IMG/VR virus record: IMGVR_UViG_3300027759_000155
Coordinates: 1 to 43,048 of that record
Origin: a virus
Length of the DNA: 43,048 nt
Strand: one strand, 5' to 3'
Below the pieces are notes generated by a model. That model made no database searches. It was not told the origin of the DNA and saw only the letters and a list, made by a program, of their open reading frames with translations. A program made the translations under genes and the position numbers. The first letter of the stretch is position 1. Each line of letters opens with the position of its first letter. Positions 1 through 7,690 of the stretch are shown piece after piece.

Positions 1-1107
1 GTTCCAACTCCGGCATCATCAGATTCTTCCACCACAATTGCAAGCACTGCATTTGTTAAGGCGCAAGGTTATCTTACATCGGCTCCAGTGTCTTCTGTTG
101 CTGGCAAAACCGGAGCAGTAACATTGGCAAGTGCTGATATAACAGATGCAACTAATCAATCTACTCCAGGCACACTTGTACGGCGAGATCCAAACGGTGA
201 GGGCGTAAGCTTCTCATCAACACAAAGTGAAAGTACAACAATCGCCGCCTTTAACAGCGGCAATTCAGATAATAGTTATCCTTATGCGATAGTTGCTTCT
301 GCAACTGGAGGTGGAGGCATTGGAGGTTATCTATCAGGTGCAAGCAATTATGGAGCGCATATAACTTCTAATACTGGAACTGGAGCGTTAATCACGTCCA
401 CCAGCGGTACCTATCATGCAACATTTGGAAATTCTGGCAACAATCGATCAGCAATCGAGCGTGTTCGTGGTTGGTTTGTTTGGTTTTATAGTACTTTTAC
501 AGGACGCTTAAAGACTGCTGACATTACAGCCAATCGCGAATGGACTCTACCAAATGCAAGTGGTACAATTGCATTGACGAGTGATATTAGAAATAATAAC
601 GGTGATGCAAGTTTTAATACTATTAATATTGCAAGCGCAGTTAATACTGGTAACTATAGTTTTACACGCACAGTTGAAGATTATAATGGTGATGTTCCTG
701 TAACTTATAATCCTACCGTAGTTTTAACTCCAGAGGTTGCAAGCAATAGCAATACCACAACACTAACGCTGCCTGCACGAAATGGTACAGTATTGTTAAG
801 TGACGAAGTTAGTGCAGTATCAGCAAACAATAAAATAGTAAAAAGAGATGGGAGTGGAGGCATATTTGCCACTAACATAACTGGTAGCGGCAATTTAAGT
901 TTTAACCGTGAAATAACGTTTTTCAATGGCGATGAAGAGGAAACTGCAATTGCAAGTGTGACATTAACATGTGTTACTCCTGGTATTGATGGCAACACAA
1001 TAACATTGCCAGCACAAACAGGCACGGTTGCATTAACGTCAGAAGTAACTCAAAGTTTAGTCAATGCGAAAAATTTTGCGGTAGCAATGGCCATTGCTCT
1101 TGGATAA
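1..1107 (+). CDS. Tail fibre / virion structural protein, 5'-truncated
   Basis: The reading frame is open from base 1, so the true start lies upstream; the GTG at 88 is only an internal codon. The visible part (about 368 residues) is rich in Ser, Thr, Gly, Ala and Asn. It carries phrases typical of phage tail-fibre shafts: an IASTAFVKAQGY-like segment, then SVAGKTGAVTL, then three copies of a (T)LPxxxGT(I/V)xLxS(D/E) motif. These are beta-structured repeats found in many myovirus fibres. It is probably a distal fibre or adhesin subunit. No receptor-binding domain or chaperone can be named. It is followed by a late promoter and a second structural gene. The family class is fairly sure, the exact role is inferred. 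Confidence 0.7.
   Translation, partial: VPTPASSDSSTTIASTAFVKAQGYLTSAPVSSVAGKTGAVTLASADITDATNQSTPGTLVRRDPNGEGVSFSSTQSESTTIAAFNSGNSDNSYPYAIVASATGGGGIGGYLSGASNYGAHITSNTGTGALITSTSGTYHATFGNSGNNRSAIERVRGWFVWFYSTFTGRLKTADITANREWTLPNASGTIALTSDIRNNNGDASFNTINIASAVNTGNYSFTRTVEDYNGDVPVTYNPTVVLTPEVASNSNTTTLTLPARNGTVLLSDEVSAVSANNKIVKRDGSGGIFATNITGSGNLSFNREITFFNGDEEETAIASVTLTCVTPGIDGNTITLPAQTGTVALTSEVTQSLVNAKNFAVAMAIALG
541..1042 (+). repeat. Three LPxxxGTVxLxS repeats in tail fibre
   Basis: Protein-level repeats: LPNASGTIALTSD near 547, LPARNGTVLLSDE near 769 and LPAQTGTVALTSE near 1006, about 230 bases apart. The last two units also share the sequence between motifs (a GNxSFxR...NGD block), so they form a degenerate repeat of about 76 residues. 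Confidence 0.65.
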
Positions 1108-1108
1108 A

Positions 1109-1116
1109 TATAAATA
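1109..1116 (+). promoter_or_regulatory. T4-type late promoter box
   Basis: Exact TATAAATA, the -10 element read by a gp55-type sigma factor. It ends 9 bases before the ATG at 1126, leaving room for only a few bases of leader. Confidence 0.8.
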
Positions 1117-1125
1117 GTTAATACA

Positions 1126-1644
1126 ATGAAAAAGCTTATAACCAATTATACTTTTAATAAGACTGCCAAAACAATAACCTTCTTGGATTATTCTGCGGCA
1201 AATCCTATTTCATTGGAAAATATCTTGTTAATTACCAATGTAACTGACAACATAATCATTTATAATTTTGCCGATTCATCTTTTGGTGGAACTGTGGCAA
1301 ACAACGTATTGACACTAACATACAATACAGCTGCAATGTCAAACAGCGACAAGTTGCAAATCTTTTATGATGATGCATCTTTGCCTGCAACCGATGATAG
1401 TGTTCAAGCTATGACTGATGTCGCACTGACACTCAAACGCATTGCAAAAAACATGGAATCACTTCAGGTAGTTGACAGTTTTCAACGTCAACGTGTAGTT
1501 GTTGAGACAATAGCCAACATGAGTACCCTAAGTAACCTTAATAACGTTTCCGCATTTGGTGGTGTTGATCCTAGATTCAATATGGCCGATTGGGCACGAG
1601 CAGCATACAACAGCGGCATTCGCAACAACTTAACATTTTCTTAA
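1126..1644 (+). CDS. Virion structural protein, unknown role
   Basis: A 172-residue protein. The N-terminal half is beta-rich: a LITNYTFNKTAKTITFLDY opening and a DKLQIFYDD segment at about residue 85. The C-terminal half is helical (LKRIAKNMES, then QRQRVVVET) and ends in a short NMADWARAAYNSGIRNN tail. From memory, proteins of this form are common beside tail-fibre genes of T4-like phages from aquatic samples, and they are normally called structural. It has its own late promoter (1109-1116) and lies between two adhesin-like genes, which supports a role in the fibre or baseplate. No enzymatic motif is seen. Confidence 0.6.
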   Translation: MKKLITNYTFNKTAKTITFLDYSAANPISLENILLITNVTDNIIIYNFADSSFGGTVANNVLTLTYNTAAMSNSDKLQIFYDDASLPATDDSVQAMTDVALTLKRIAKNMESLQVVDSFQRQRVVVETIANMSTLSNLNNVSAFGGVDPRFNMADWARAAYNSGIRNNLTFS

Positions 1645-1647
1645 ATA
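1640..1647 (+). promoter_or_regulatory. Variant late promoter box
   Basis: CTTAAATA keeps the TAAATA core and ends 6 bases before the ATG at 1654, the same spacing as the exact late boxes. It is weaker evidence because two of eight positions differ and the site overlaps the previous stop codon. Confidence 0.4.
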
Positions 1648-1653
1648 AAATAT

Positions 1654-4530
1654 ATGTCATATACCAGTCAATTGAAACCTCAAGTCGATCTTCCTGTATG
1701 GGAATGGATGAGATTTGCTCCTGCTGGCACCGTTGCTCTATCATCTACTTGTCGAGATGATCGCTACATCTATTATACAAGTTCCTCTGTGTTTTGGCGT
1801 TATGATACATACAGTGACGGATGGCAACAATTAGCAACACCAGTCATCTCTACAACAAACGTTGTTTCAATGTATTATTCACGTGAGTCCGGCCATAATG
1901 GCAGAGCTATAAGTTCAGGCGGCGGGAACAATACAATTAAAATGGCTGCTCTTAATGGAGCGTGCATGGTTGGCTATAAGATTCGTATTGTCAGCGGAAC
2001 AGGAGCTGGACAGGAACGCACCATCACTGCAGTAAGCGCGCCAACCATTGAAGAACGCGGAGTTGCTGCTGGTAACTTTACTGATCGTTTTCAAGATTCT
2101 GGTTCTACTGGGCCGGCAACAAAGGCATGGAGACTTAATCAGTGGCGCGATTATCAAGGTCGCGGCGAGGCGGGTACAGTTCCTGGAGTAACTCGTAAAA
2201 TTTTATTTAATGGACCAACTTTTGCACCATTTTCTGATCCATACTATGCAGGCATTGTTACAAACTGGGGTGCAGCTGGTTCAGTCGTTTCGGCCAGCAG
2301 CTTTTTTCAATTTGAATCACAAATTGTAACAGTCAATAGCAACTGGACAACCAATCCTGACTCTTCATCAAAATTTGTTATATTGAGTGGCGGCATTTGG
2401 ATGGTTTCGTCAAATGCTGCATCAACTTTCTTTACTACTCAATACTATGATGTATTGGCTGACGTATGGTTCCAAAAAACTTCCAATGGAATCATATTCA
2501 ATGCGGCATTAGGAACGGAAATCAATTTGATTGGATTCAATGAAGCTGGCGGAGCAATTGCAACTGGTACTGCCACAAGCGGTGCAGCAAAATCATTGAC
2601 CAACAGCGCATTAAGTTTAGCAACTGATACATATGCCAATTTTCAAATACGAATTACGGCTGGAACTGGCATAGGACAAACTCGCACAATCTTATACAAT
2701 ACTGCATCAACCATATATATTACTCGTGCATGGGACACAAATCCTTCATCTGATAGTGTATATCAAATTTGGCCTGATACAGATAAACTTTACCTGGTAG
2801 GTAGTGGTATGAGCAGCATTGCTCAATATAGTATTGAAAACGATCAATGGTCAACTGGTCGTCAATATGAAGGCGGGTTTTTACGATCAGGTGCGGCTAC
2901 TGCATCAAATGGTGAATCATTTGCAATAGCCAGCATTACAAAAGCCACTGGTGGCATTACCGTATTAAACGCTACACCTACCGCTGGTGGCACCGGCTAT
3001 CTGGTTGATCAGCTGTTAACTCTTGCTGGTGGTTCTGGCGGAGTTGCACGCATTACCGGTGTGGCTGCAGCCACTGGTGCTGTCACAAGTGTTATACTAG
3101 AAACCTGCGGCAGCGGTTATACATCCTCATCAAGTGGTATTGCAACAACAGTTAATACCACTGGCGGCTCTGGTTGTACATTGGCTGTTACAACTGCGGC
3201 AGAGGTTGCAACCGTTACTTTTGCTACTAACATTGCACCCAATTTTAAAATTGGAGAAAGTGTTACAATTAGCGGTGCAAGTGCGGCCAACTATAACGGA
3301 GTCAAAACCGTTTTGGCTGGAACGGTAACGGGCAACGCGCCTTTTGCTGGTACTATTCAATATGCTGCTCCTGCTGATGCTGCGCCAACCTTTGTTGCAC
3401 ACACCGGAACAACGATAGTGGATTCAACTAAAAATTGGGTTGTTAATGAGCATGTCGGAAAAATTTTTCAATGTACATCGACAGCATCTCCAAGTGCCAC
3501 AGGATTTGCCAGAAAAATAACAGCCAATACAGCCAACACTATCACATGGGTGCAGACTGCTGGCACTATTCCAACATTTGCACGCTACGCAATTATTGAT
3601 GAAAAATGCTTTATGACTGATATGTCTGCAGGATCACGAGTTGCCGGTGGACGCAGCGGCGTTGCAACTGGCGGCACAACCACCACACTTGTTGATTCAA
3701 CTAAAAATTGGCCAATTAATTATTGGAGCAATACTTTACCAACTGGTACAGGCAACTCTGCACGCAAAGTGCGTATTATTGCCGGTACTGGAGTAGGCAA
3801 TGAATTGACTATAACCAACAATACAGCAACCACTTTAACATTTGCTACACAATCATTTACACCTGACACTACAACGCTATATCAAATTTTAGATGGTCAC
3901 GGACAAGCCACTGGCGGGAGCTCAACTACACTGATTGACACCACTCAAAACTGGGGCACCAACGTATGGCTCGGAAAGCGTGTAAGATTTGTAGCAGGTG
4001 ATGCTGGTAGTATTGAAGTTACAATTACAGGTAATACTCAAACGACACTTACATTTGGTACAACCTCCGCAGTAAGCGTAAGCACTGCATACAGTATATT
4101 GGAACCAATACAACGTGGTGCTGGTGCTGGTGCGCAAATCCTTACCAACAGTACAATCACTGCAAATAATAATAGAATTGCAATACTATGGAGAGGGGGT
4201 GGTGTATCGGAAGTTGGGCGTTATAATTTCAATAGCATGCAATATGACGCACTCACTGCATCACCATTTCCTGAAGCACTAACTACTGGCAGCATGTATG
4301 CATATGATGGTGCTGATCGAATCTACTTCCATTCAAATGCAACTGGTCGCATAATGTATTATGATGTAACCAAAAACACTATTACCAACAGCGGTGTGAT
4401 TCCTTATGGTATGGGCGGTGCAATTGTTGGAAACCGTATGGAAATATTTACCACCGTGGATGGCCTAAAATATCTTTACATCATGAGACACAGCAGCAAT
4501 GAAATGTGGAGAACACTACTATTCAACTAA
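1654..4530 (+). CDS. Large virion adhesin with propeller-like ends and repeats
   Basis: A 958-residue protein, the largest structural gene here. The N- and C-terminal parts have Kelch-like spacing of aromatic and glycine residues (FWRYDTYSDGWQQL; IAQYSIENDQWSTG; IMYYDVTKNTITNSG), suggesting beta-propeller blades. The middle holds two repeat types: GG(T/S)GY...GG(S)GG...GAVTSV segments at about residues 445-500, and a DSTKNW...VRI.AGTG.G...IT.NT.TTLTF repeat at about residues 581-818. Both types are common in long virion proteins of T4-like aquatic phages. There is no signal peptide or catalytic motif. It is probably a fibre or surface adhesin that contacts the host or environment. The fold is inferred from pattern only. 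Confidence 0.65.
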   Translation: MSYTSQLKPQVDLPVWEWMRFAPAGTVALSSTCRDDRYIYYTSSSVFWRYDTYSDGWQQLATPVISTTNVVSMYYSRESGHNGRAISSGGGNNTIKMAALNGACMVGYKIRIVSGTGAGQERTITAVSAPTIEERGVAAGNFTDRFQDSGSTGPATKAWRLNQWRDYQGRGEAGTVPGVTRKILFNGPTFAPFSDPYYAGIVTNWGAAGSVVSASSFFQFESQIVTVNSNWTTNPDSSSKFVILSGGIWMVSSNAASTFFTTQYYDVLADVWFQKTSNGIIFNAALGTEINLIGFNEAGGAIATGTATSGAAKSLTNSALSLATDTYANFQIRITAGTGIGQTRTILYNTASTIYITRAWDTNPSSDSVYQIWPDTDKLYLVGSGMSSIAQYSIENDQWSTGRQYEGGFLRSGAATASNGESFAIASITKATGGITVLNATPTAGGTGYLVDQLLTLAGGSGGVARITGVAAATGAVTSVILETCGSGYTSSSSGIATTVNTTGGSGCTLAVTTAAEVATVTFATNIAPNFKIGESVTISGASAANYNGVKTVLAGTVTGNAPFAGTIQYAAPADAAPTFVAHTGTTIVDSTKNWVVNEHVGKIFQCTSTASPSATGFARKITANTANTITWVQTAGTIPTFARYAIIDEKCFMTDMSAGSRVAGGRSGVATGGTTTTLVDSTKNWPINYWSNTLPTGTGNSARKVRIIAGTGVGNELTITNNTATTLTFATQSFTPDTTTLYQILDGHGQATGGSSTTLIDTTQNWGTNVWLGKRVRFVAGDAGSIEVTITGNTQTTLTFGTTSAVSVSTAYSILEPIQRGAGAGAQILTNSTITANNNRIAILWRGGGVSEVGRYNFNSMQYDALTASPFPEALTTGSMYAYDGADRIYFHSNATGRIMYYDVTKNTITNSGVIPYGMGGAIVGNRMEIFTTVDGLKYLYIMRHSSNEMWRTLLFN
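3397..4110 (+). repeat. Tandem DSTKNW/AGTGxG repeats in adhesin
   Basis: Three protein repeats open with TxxVDSTKNW, TTLVDSTKNW and TTLIDTTQNW (near 3409, 3682 and 3923), each followed by a short beta segment. Units two and three are most alike (VRIIAGTGVG, then VRFVAGDAGS). The first two share the DNA word gattcaactaaaaattgg. Confidence 0.6.
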
Positions 4531-4531
4531 T

Positions 4532-4690
4532 ATGACACTAGAAGAAATCAAACAAATTGTCAGCAATAAACTTGCAGCACTAAACAATCAAAAGAATCTT
4601 GCATACATGAATGGCGATTTGGCCACATATGCGCAGCTTGAAGAACAGATAGCAGAAATGCAAAAAGTAATTGATAAACTCAACAGCTGA
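4532..4690 (+). CDS. Small coiled-coil protein
   Basis: A 52-residue protein starting at the first ATG after the previous stop (TAA, one base, ATG). A longer in-frame start at 4499 would overlap the adhesin gene and is less likely. The sequence is entirely helix-forming with heptad-like hydrophobics (IKQIVSNKLAALNNQK, then LEEQIAEMQKVIDKL). Similar small helical proteins sit next to fibre genes in aquatic T4-like phages. The function is unknown. It could be a fibre assembly factor, which is a guess from position. Confidence 0.6.
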   Translation: MTLEEIKQIVSNKLAALNNQKNLAYMNGDLATYAQLEEQIAEMQKVIDKLNS

Positions 4691-4696
4691 GTTTTT
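4676..4696 (+). terminator. Weak hairpin after structural block
   Basis: Arms AAACTCA and TGAGTTT (7 bp, loop ACAGC) span the stop codon of the small coiled-coil gene and are followed by only two further T bases. It lies between two convergent genes, where a terminator would make sense. The short stem and poor T-run keep confidence low. Confidence 0.35.
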
Positions 4697-4712
4697 AGCA
4701 TTTACTCTCGTG

Positions 4713-4901
4713 TTATGCCTCAGGCAAACAAACATCTTTAAACTCATCTTTAGTCAGATGCAGTTTTGCAGAGTTTGCTCTGAAAAATACCTTGTCTCCT
4801 TCAATTCGATACACAATTATATAGTCTACAATACCGCATTTCATGCCGTATAATAGATCTTTAAATTCACTCTTCACATACACACGTTCATTTATTTTCA
4901 T
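4713..4901 (-). CDS. Small minus-strand protein, unknown
   Basis: The only likely gene on the minus strand. From the ATG at 4901 it encodes 62 residues: MKINERVYVKSEFKDLL, a hydrophobic strand (GIVDYIIVYRI), EGDKVFFRAN, and a Lys/Asp-rich end. The beta-rich small-domain look (KINERVYVKSEF, EGDKVFF) resembles SH3- or KOW-like phage proteins, but no family is recognised. A start 8 codons upstream (4925) is possible but would overlap the divergent glf promoter. An AATAAATA box sits 8 bases upstream of the chosen ATG, matching the promoter-to-start spacing of other genes. That spacing is the main reason for this start. Confidence 0.5.
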   Translation of the reverse strand: MKINERVYVKSEFKDLLYGMKCGIVDYIIVYRIEGDKVFFRANSAKLHLTKDEFKDVCLPEA

Positions 4902-4909
4902 ATAGATAT

Positions 4910-4917
4910 TATTTATT
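4910..4917 (-). promoter_or_regulatory. Late-like box, minus strand
   Basis: On the minus strand this reads AATAAATA, one change from TATAAATA, 8 bases before the ATG at 4901. It abuts the -35 of the divergent glf promoter. Confidence 0.4.
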
Positions 4918-4918
4918 A

Positions 4919-4947
4919 TGTACACCGGTAAAGTTTTGTGATAAAAT
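4919..4947 (+). promoter_or_regulatory. Early-type promoter for glf cassette
   Basis: TGTACA (4919-4924), 17-base spacer ending TTTTGTGA, then TAAAAT (4942-4947). It has the same layout as the promoters before the CobS-like ATPase gene and gp43. The ATG follows after 7 bases. Confidence 0.6.
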
Positions 4948-4954
4948 ATAATAT

Positions 4955-5953
4955 ATGAATAAAAATGCTAAAATAATTGGATGTGGACTCTCTGGAATTA
5001 CCGCGGCGGTACTCTTAAGAGAAAAAGGTTATGCTGTTGAAATTTTTGAGACTCGACCACATATTGGTGGAAACTGTTATGATGGGTTGATTTGCAACAC
5101 CCTTGTTCATCACTATGGCCCTCATATTTTTCATACTGATGATGAAGAAGTATACTCCTTCTTGAGTCGATATACAGAATGGACCTCGTTTAAATTGCGG
5201 CCACAAGGAGAGACTCGACTTGGACGGGTCTCACTGCCATACAGTAAAAAGACTGTAGCCGAACTTGGTCGTGAGCTTTCACAGGAAGAGATTGTAGAGT
5301 ATATCTTTAAAGAGTACAGCGAAAAACAATGGGGTGTTGATTTTGATGTTATTCCAAAGACAATTACAAATCGAATTCCAAAGACTGCTGATTGTGAAGA
5401 TCCTACTTGGTTTGAAGGACAAAAATATCAATGTGTTCCAAAGGATGGCTATACTGCAATGTTTGAGCGTATGCTTGAAGGCATCACAGTTCACCTAAAC
5501 TGTACAGAAGATAGTTGGGTAGAGACTCGACAACCCGATGATTTGATTGTTTACACTGGTAAAATTGACTCATATTTCAAGTCTGTCCATGGACGTTTGC
5601 CATATCGTTCTCTTGAATTTAAACACACTGTACTCTGCGAAAAACAGGACACGTTTATTGTCAACCAAAACAACAGCACAAACCCAGCAACACGAGTCTA
5701 TGATCACAGTTATTTTACTCCAACACACACTGGCCCAACTGTTGTTACAAGTGAGTATCCTAAAGAGTGTGGTCCAGGTGATGTGCCATTTTATCCTATT
5801 CCATGGGGTGAGGGACAAGAAAAGTATCGTCAATATGAAGCCATGGCAGACGCTGAAGAGGGTGTAATTTTTGTTGGACGTCTTGCTACATACAAATATC
5901 TTGATATGTGGATGGCAATTAAACATGTTATGATTAAACTCAAAAACTTGTGA
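4955..5953 (+). CDS. glf: UDP-galactopyranose mutase
   Basis: A 332-residue flavoenzyme of the UDP-galactopyranose mutase family, which interconverts UDP-galactopyranose and UDP-galactofuranose, the donor of galactofuranose in surface glycans. Visible marks are an N-terminal dinucleotide-binding loop (GCGLSG, residues 9-14), an acidic end of the second strand (EIFETRPHIGGN), HHYGPHIFHT, the EKQWG segment, GRLPYRSLEFK and the C-terminal flavin-binding signature GRLATYKYLDM. It is somewhat shorter than the roughly 370-residue bacterial enzymes, but all landmark segments are present and in order, so it looks functional. It starts a three-gene overlapping operon with two glycosyltransferase-like genes. 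The gene is driven by an early-type promoter, unlike its late neighbours, suggesting action on host or phage glycans before assembly. Confidence 0.9.
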   Translation: MNKNAKIIGCGLSGITAAVLLREKGYAVEIFETRPHIGGNCYDGLICNTLVHHYGPHIFHTDDEEVYSFLSRYTEWTSFKLRPQGETRLGRVSLPYSKKTVAELGRELSQEEIVEYIFKEYSEKQWGVDFDVIPKTITNRIPKTADCEDPTWFEGQKYQCVPKDGYTAMFERMLEGITVHLNCTEDSWVETRQPDDLIVYTGKIDSYFKSVHGRLPYRSLEFKHTVLCEKQDTFIVNQNNSTNPATRVYDHSYFTPTHTGPTVVTSEYPKECGPGDVPFYPIPWGEGQEKYRQYEAMADAEEGVIFVGRLATYKYLDMWMAIKHVMIKLKNL

Positions 5954-6624
5954 AGCTTGCATTGGTAATACGAGGTCACGTTCGTGATGGTCTGTTTAGT
6001 GTTGACTTAAAACACCACATAGACTATATGCAACAACGTGGCCATGAGGTTGACTTATTTTTACACAGTTGGTCAGAGTCTGAAGCACAGTGTTCTTATC
6101 GTGAGCTTGATCGGTCATATCTTTTTAGTGTGACGCCTGAATATTTGAGTGCTTATTTTAAGGGATATACTGTTAAAAAAATCATAGTTCAGGATGACTC
6201 TAAGATTAAACTTCATGGAAATTTAAATGGGTGTGTGTCATCTACAAAATGTCCAGTTATAGCGTGGAAACGTATGTGGGCTGGAAAATATGAGATTATG
6301 AAATATGTCTATGACGCACATCGCGGAGGTTATGATCAAGTTATAAGCACTCGTTATGACATGTTTACAAATCCAATGTGCGTTACACCAAACTCAGTAT
6401 TAAAATCAATTGTAGGTGCTAATCAACCACTATCATTTAGATATCCGATATGTAAGCAGCTTGGAATGGTTGGCATTGATAATTATTATTGTGGAAACAT
6501 TGCAAAAATGCTTAAATTGACCCATGATTTTTATAAAGATCTTGATCGCATTTCACGACACTATCCATCACTCTCACATCAAGAGGAAATGGTATATAAA
6601 TATGCAAGCGAGCATCTCCTATGA
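5950..6624 (+). CDS. Glycosyltransferase-like protein, paralogue A
   Basis: A 224-residue protein starting at a GTG that overlaps the glf stop by four bases (GTGA). Its opening (LALVIRGHVRDG), the DLFLHSW segment and the STRYDMF motif resemble bacterial and viral polysaccharide-locus proteins with (I/V)xGQxR...VDVFIHTW...RTRFD motifs, generally considered glycosyltransferases. The acidic residue in RYD could bind a metal-nucleotide sugar. This assignment rests on remembered motif patterns, not a search. It is a close paralogue of the next gene. Co-transcription with a mutase that makes UDP-galactofuranose suggests a galactofuranosyltransferase, which is inference. Confidence 0.55.
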   Translation: MKLALVIRGHVRDGLFSVDLKHHIDYMQQRGHEVDLFLHSWSESEAQCSYRELDRSYLFSVTPEYLSAYFKGYTVKKIIVQDDSKIKLHGNLNGCVSSTKCPVIAWKRMWAGKYEIMKYVYDAHRGGYDQVISTRYDMFTNPMCVTPNSVLKSIVGANQPLSFRYPICKQLGMVGIDNYYCGNIAKMLKLTHDFYKDLDRISRHYPSLSHQEEMVYKYASEHLL

Positions 6625-7292
6625 AGCTTGCATTTTGTATACGCGGTCACCTGCGTGACGGACTAACTGACAACAGACTCTTAAACTATATAAGTTTGTT
6701 AAGTAAAAGCCATGAGGTTGACTTATTTTTGCACAGTTGGTCAGAGTCTGAAGCAAAGAGTTCGTATCGCACGCTTGATCAGTCTAAAAGATTTGATGTT
6801 AAGCCAGAACACCTAGAAGATTATTTCCATGGGTGTGCAGTTAAAAAAATTATAATTGATGATGACACACACATGCAATTACATGGAAACCTTGTTGGAC
6901 ACTTACCGGGAAACAAATGTCCAGTCGTTGCATGGAAGCGAATGTGGGCTGGTAAACATGCTCTAATGTCACATGTCTTAAACCATGAAGGTGACTATGA
7001 CAGAGCTGTAAACACCCGGTATGATATGTTTACAACACCAGTGTGCTATACTCCAACTAAAAATTTATTAAAGCTGACTGAAGAGTCTGCATTGTTGTCT
7101 ATCAAATATCCAAAATATTATAGACTCTTAAAGGGAGTTGACAACTACTATGCCGGTTCGGTAAAAACATTGCATTCGATCAGTGATGATTTTCATCATA
7201 ATCTCGATCATATAATACTAAACACCCCTGTACGGGGCTTTCATGAAGAAATTTTCCATAAGCGGCTTGTGGAACTTGGTTATTGCGTTTAG
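6621..7292 (+). CDS. Glycosyltransferase-like protein, paralogue B
   Basis: A 223-residue protein overlapping the previous stop by four bases (ATGA). It aligns end to end with paralogue A: LAFCIRGHLRDG against LALVIRGHVRDG, an identical EVDLFLHSWSESEA, CPVVAWKRMWAGK against CPVIAWKRMWAGK, and NTRYDMFT against STRYDMFT. The DNA is nearly identical over about 45 bases at 6042 and 6709, so this is a tandem duplication that has since diverged, mostly in the last third. Two copies suggest different acceptors or linkages in one short glycan. The function is inferred as for paralogue A. The cassette ends here, with no terminator hairpin seen. Confidence 0.55.
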   Translation: MKLAFCIRGHLRDGLTDNRLLNYISLLSKSHEVDLFLHSWSESEAKSSYRTLDQSKRFDVKPEHLEDYFHGCAVKKIIIDDDTHMQLHGNLVGHLPGNKCPVVAWKRMWAGKHALMSHVLNHEGDYDRAVNTRYDMFTTPVCYTPTKNLLKLTEESALLSIKYPKYYRLLKGVDNYYAGSVKTLHSISDDFHHNLDHIILNTPVRGFHEEIFHKRLVELGYCV

Positions 7293-7305
7293 AAACACAA
7301 CATTT

Positions 7306-7313
7306 TATAAATA
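7306..7313 (+). promoter_or_regulatory. T4-type late promoter box
   Basis: Exact TATAAATA. It lies 9 bases before an ATG at 7323 that opens a 27-codon ORF and 56 bases before the holin-like gene at 7370. Confidence 0.75.
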
Positions 7314-7322
7314 CTATAATAC

Positions 7323-7406
7323 ATGCGCAGACATTATATGATGCTCAAAATTAATAGAATAGTTTATAAATGGAACCAGAAAAATCTTTACTACGGGAAT
7401 TCATAA
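7323..7406 (+). CDS. Possible leader ORF overlapping holin-like gene
   Basis: A 27-codon ORF (MRRHYMMLKINRIVYKWNQK...) whose ATG sits at the normal distance from the late box. It runs past the holin-like start in another frame. It may be a leader peptide that tunes holin translation, or chance. It shows no protein family resemblance. Confidence 0.2.
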   Translation: MRRHYMMLKINRIVYKWNQKNLYYGNS

Positions 7407-7690
7407 ATGGTGGATGGATTATCCCGCTAATTGGCGCGGCAGGAATGTTTGCTCGCCTCCTAACAGCGCACAAACACTACACAATATTAGAACAATTTAA
7501 AAATATATTGTCTGCAGCTATTGCCTCTTCTATTGCTTGGTTTATTTTGGAACAAACAGATATATCAAGTTTTTATAAAGCAATAACATATGGAATTATT
7601 GGTGTTGTATCACCAGAAATTATTGGTGGTATTATAAAGATTGCAAAGCATTTTGAGCGTAGTCCTGAAAAATTCATCAAAAAGCCATGA
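7370..7690 (+). CDS. Holin-like membrane protein
   Basis: A 106-residue protein with three hydrophobic stretches: about residues 14-31 (GGWIIPLIGAAGMFARLL), 44-61 (ILSAAIASSIAWFIL) and 71-92 (AITYGIIGVVSPEIIGGII). The tail is charged and basic (KHFERSPEKFIKKP). Small size, a three-helix layout and a basic C-terminus fit phage holins of the multi-span class, which open the inner membrane for the endolysin. No endolysin gene is visible in this window, so the lysis assignment rests on topology alone. It overlaps a second small membrane-protein gene by four bases. Expression should be late, from the box at 7306. Confidence 0.5.
   Translation: MEPEKSLLREFINGGWIIPLIGAAGMFARLLTAHKHYTILEQFKNILSAAIASSIAWFILEQTDISSFYKAITYGIIGVVSPEIIGGIIKIAKHFERSPEKFIKKP

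Noticed and set aside
705-1025. Antisense ORF of 106 codons in the tail fibre
   Set aside because: It is a shadow of the real frame, caused by its codon bias; hydrophobic Val/Leu-rich composition, no promoter.
4671-4853. 60-codon plus-strand ORF
   Set aside because: It starts inside the end of the coiled-coil gene, has low-complexity composition, no promoter or RBS, and is antisense to the better minus-strand gene.
5570-5962. Antisense ORF of 130 codons in glf
   Set aside because: The sense frame encodes a complete flavoenzyme. The antisense product has shadow composition (many Trp, Cys, Phe) and no start signals.
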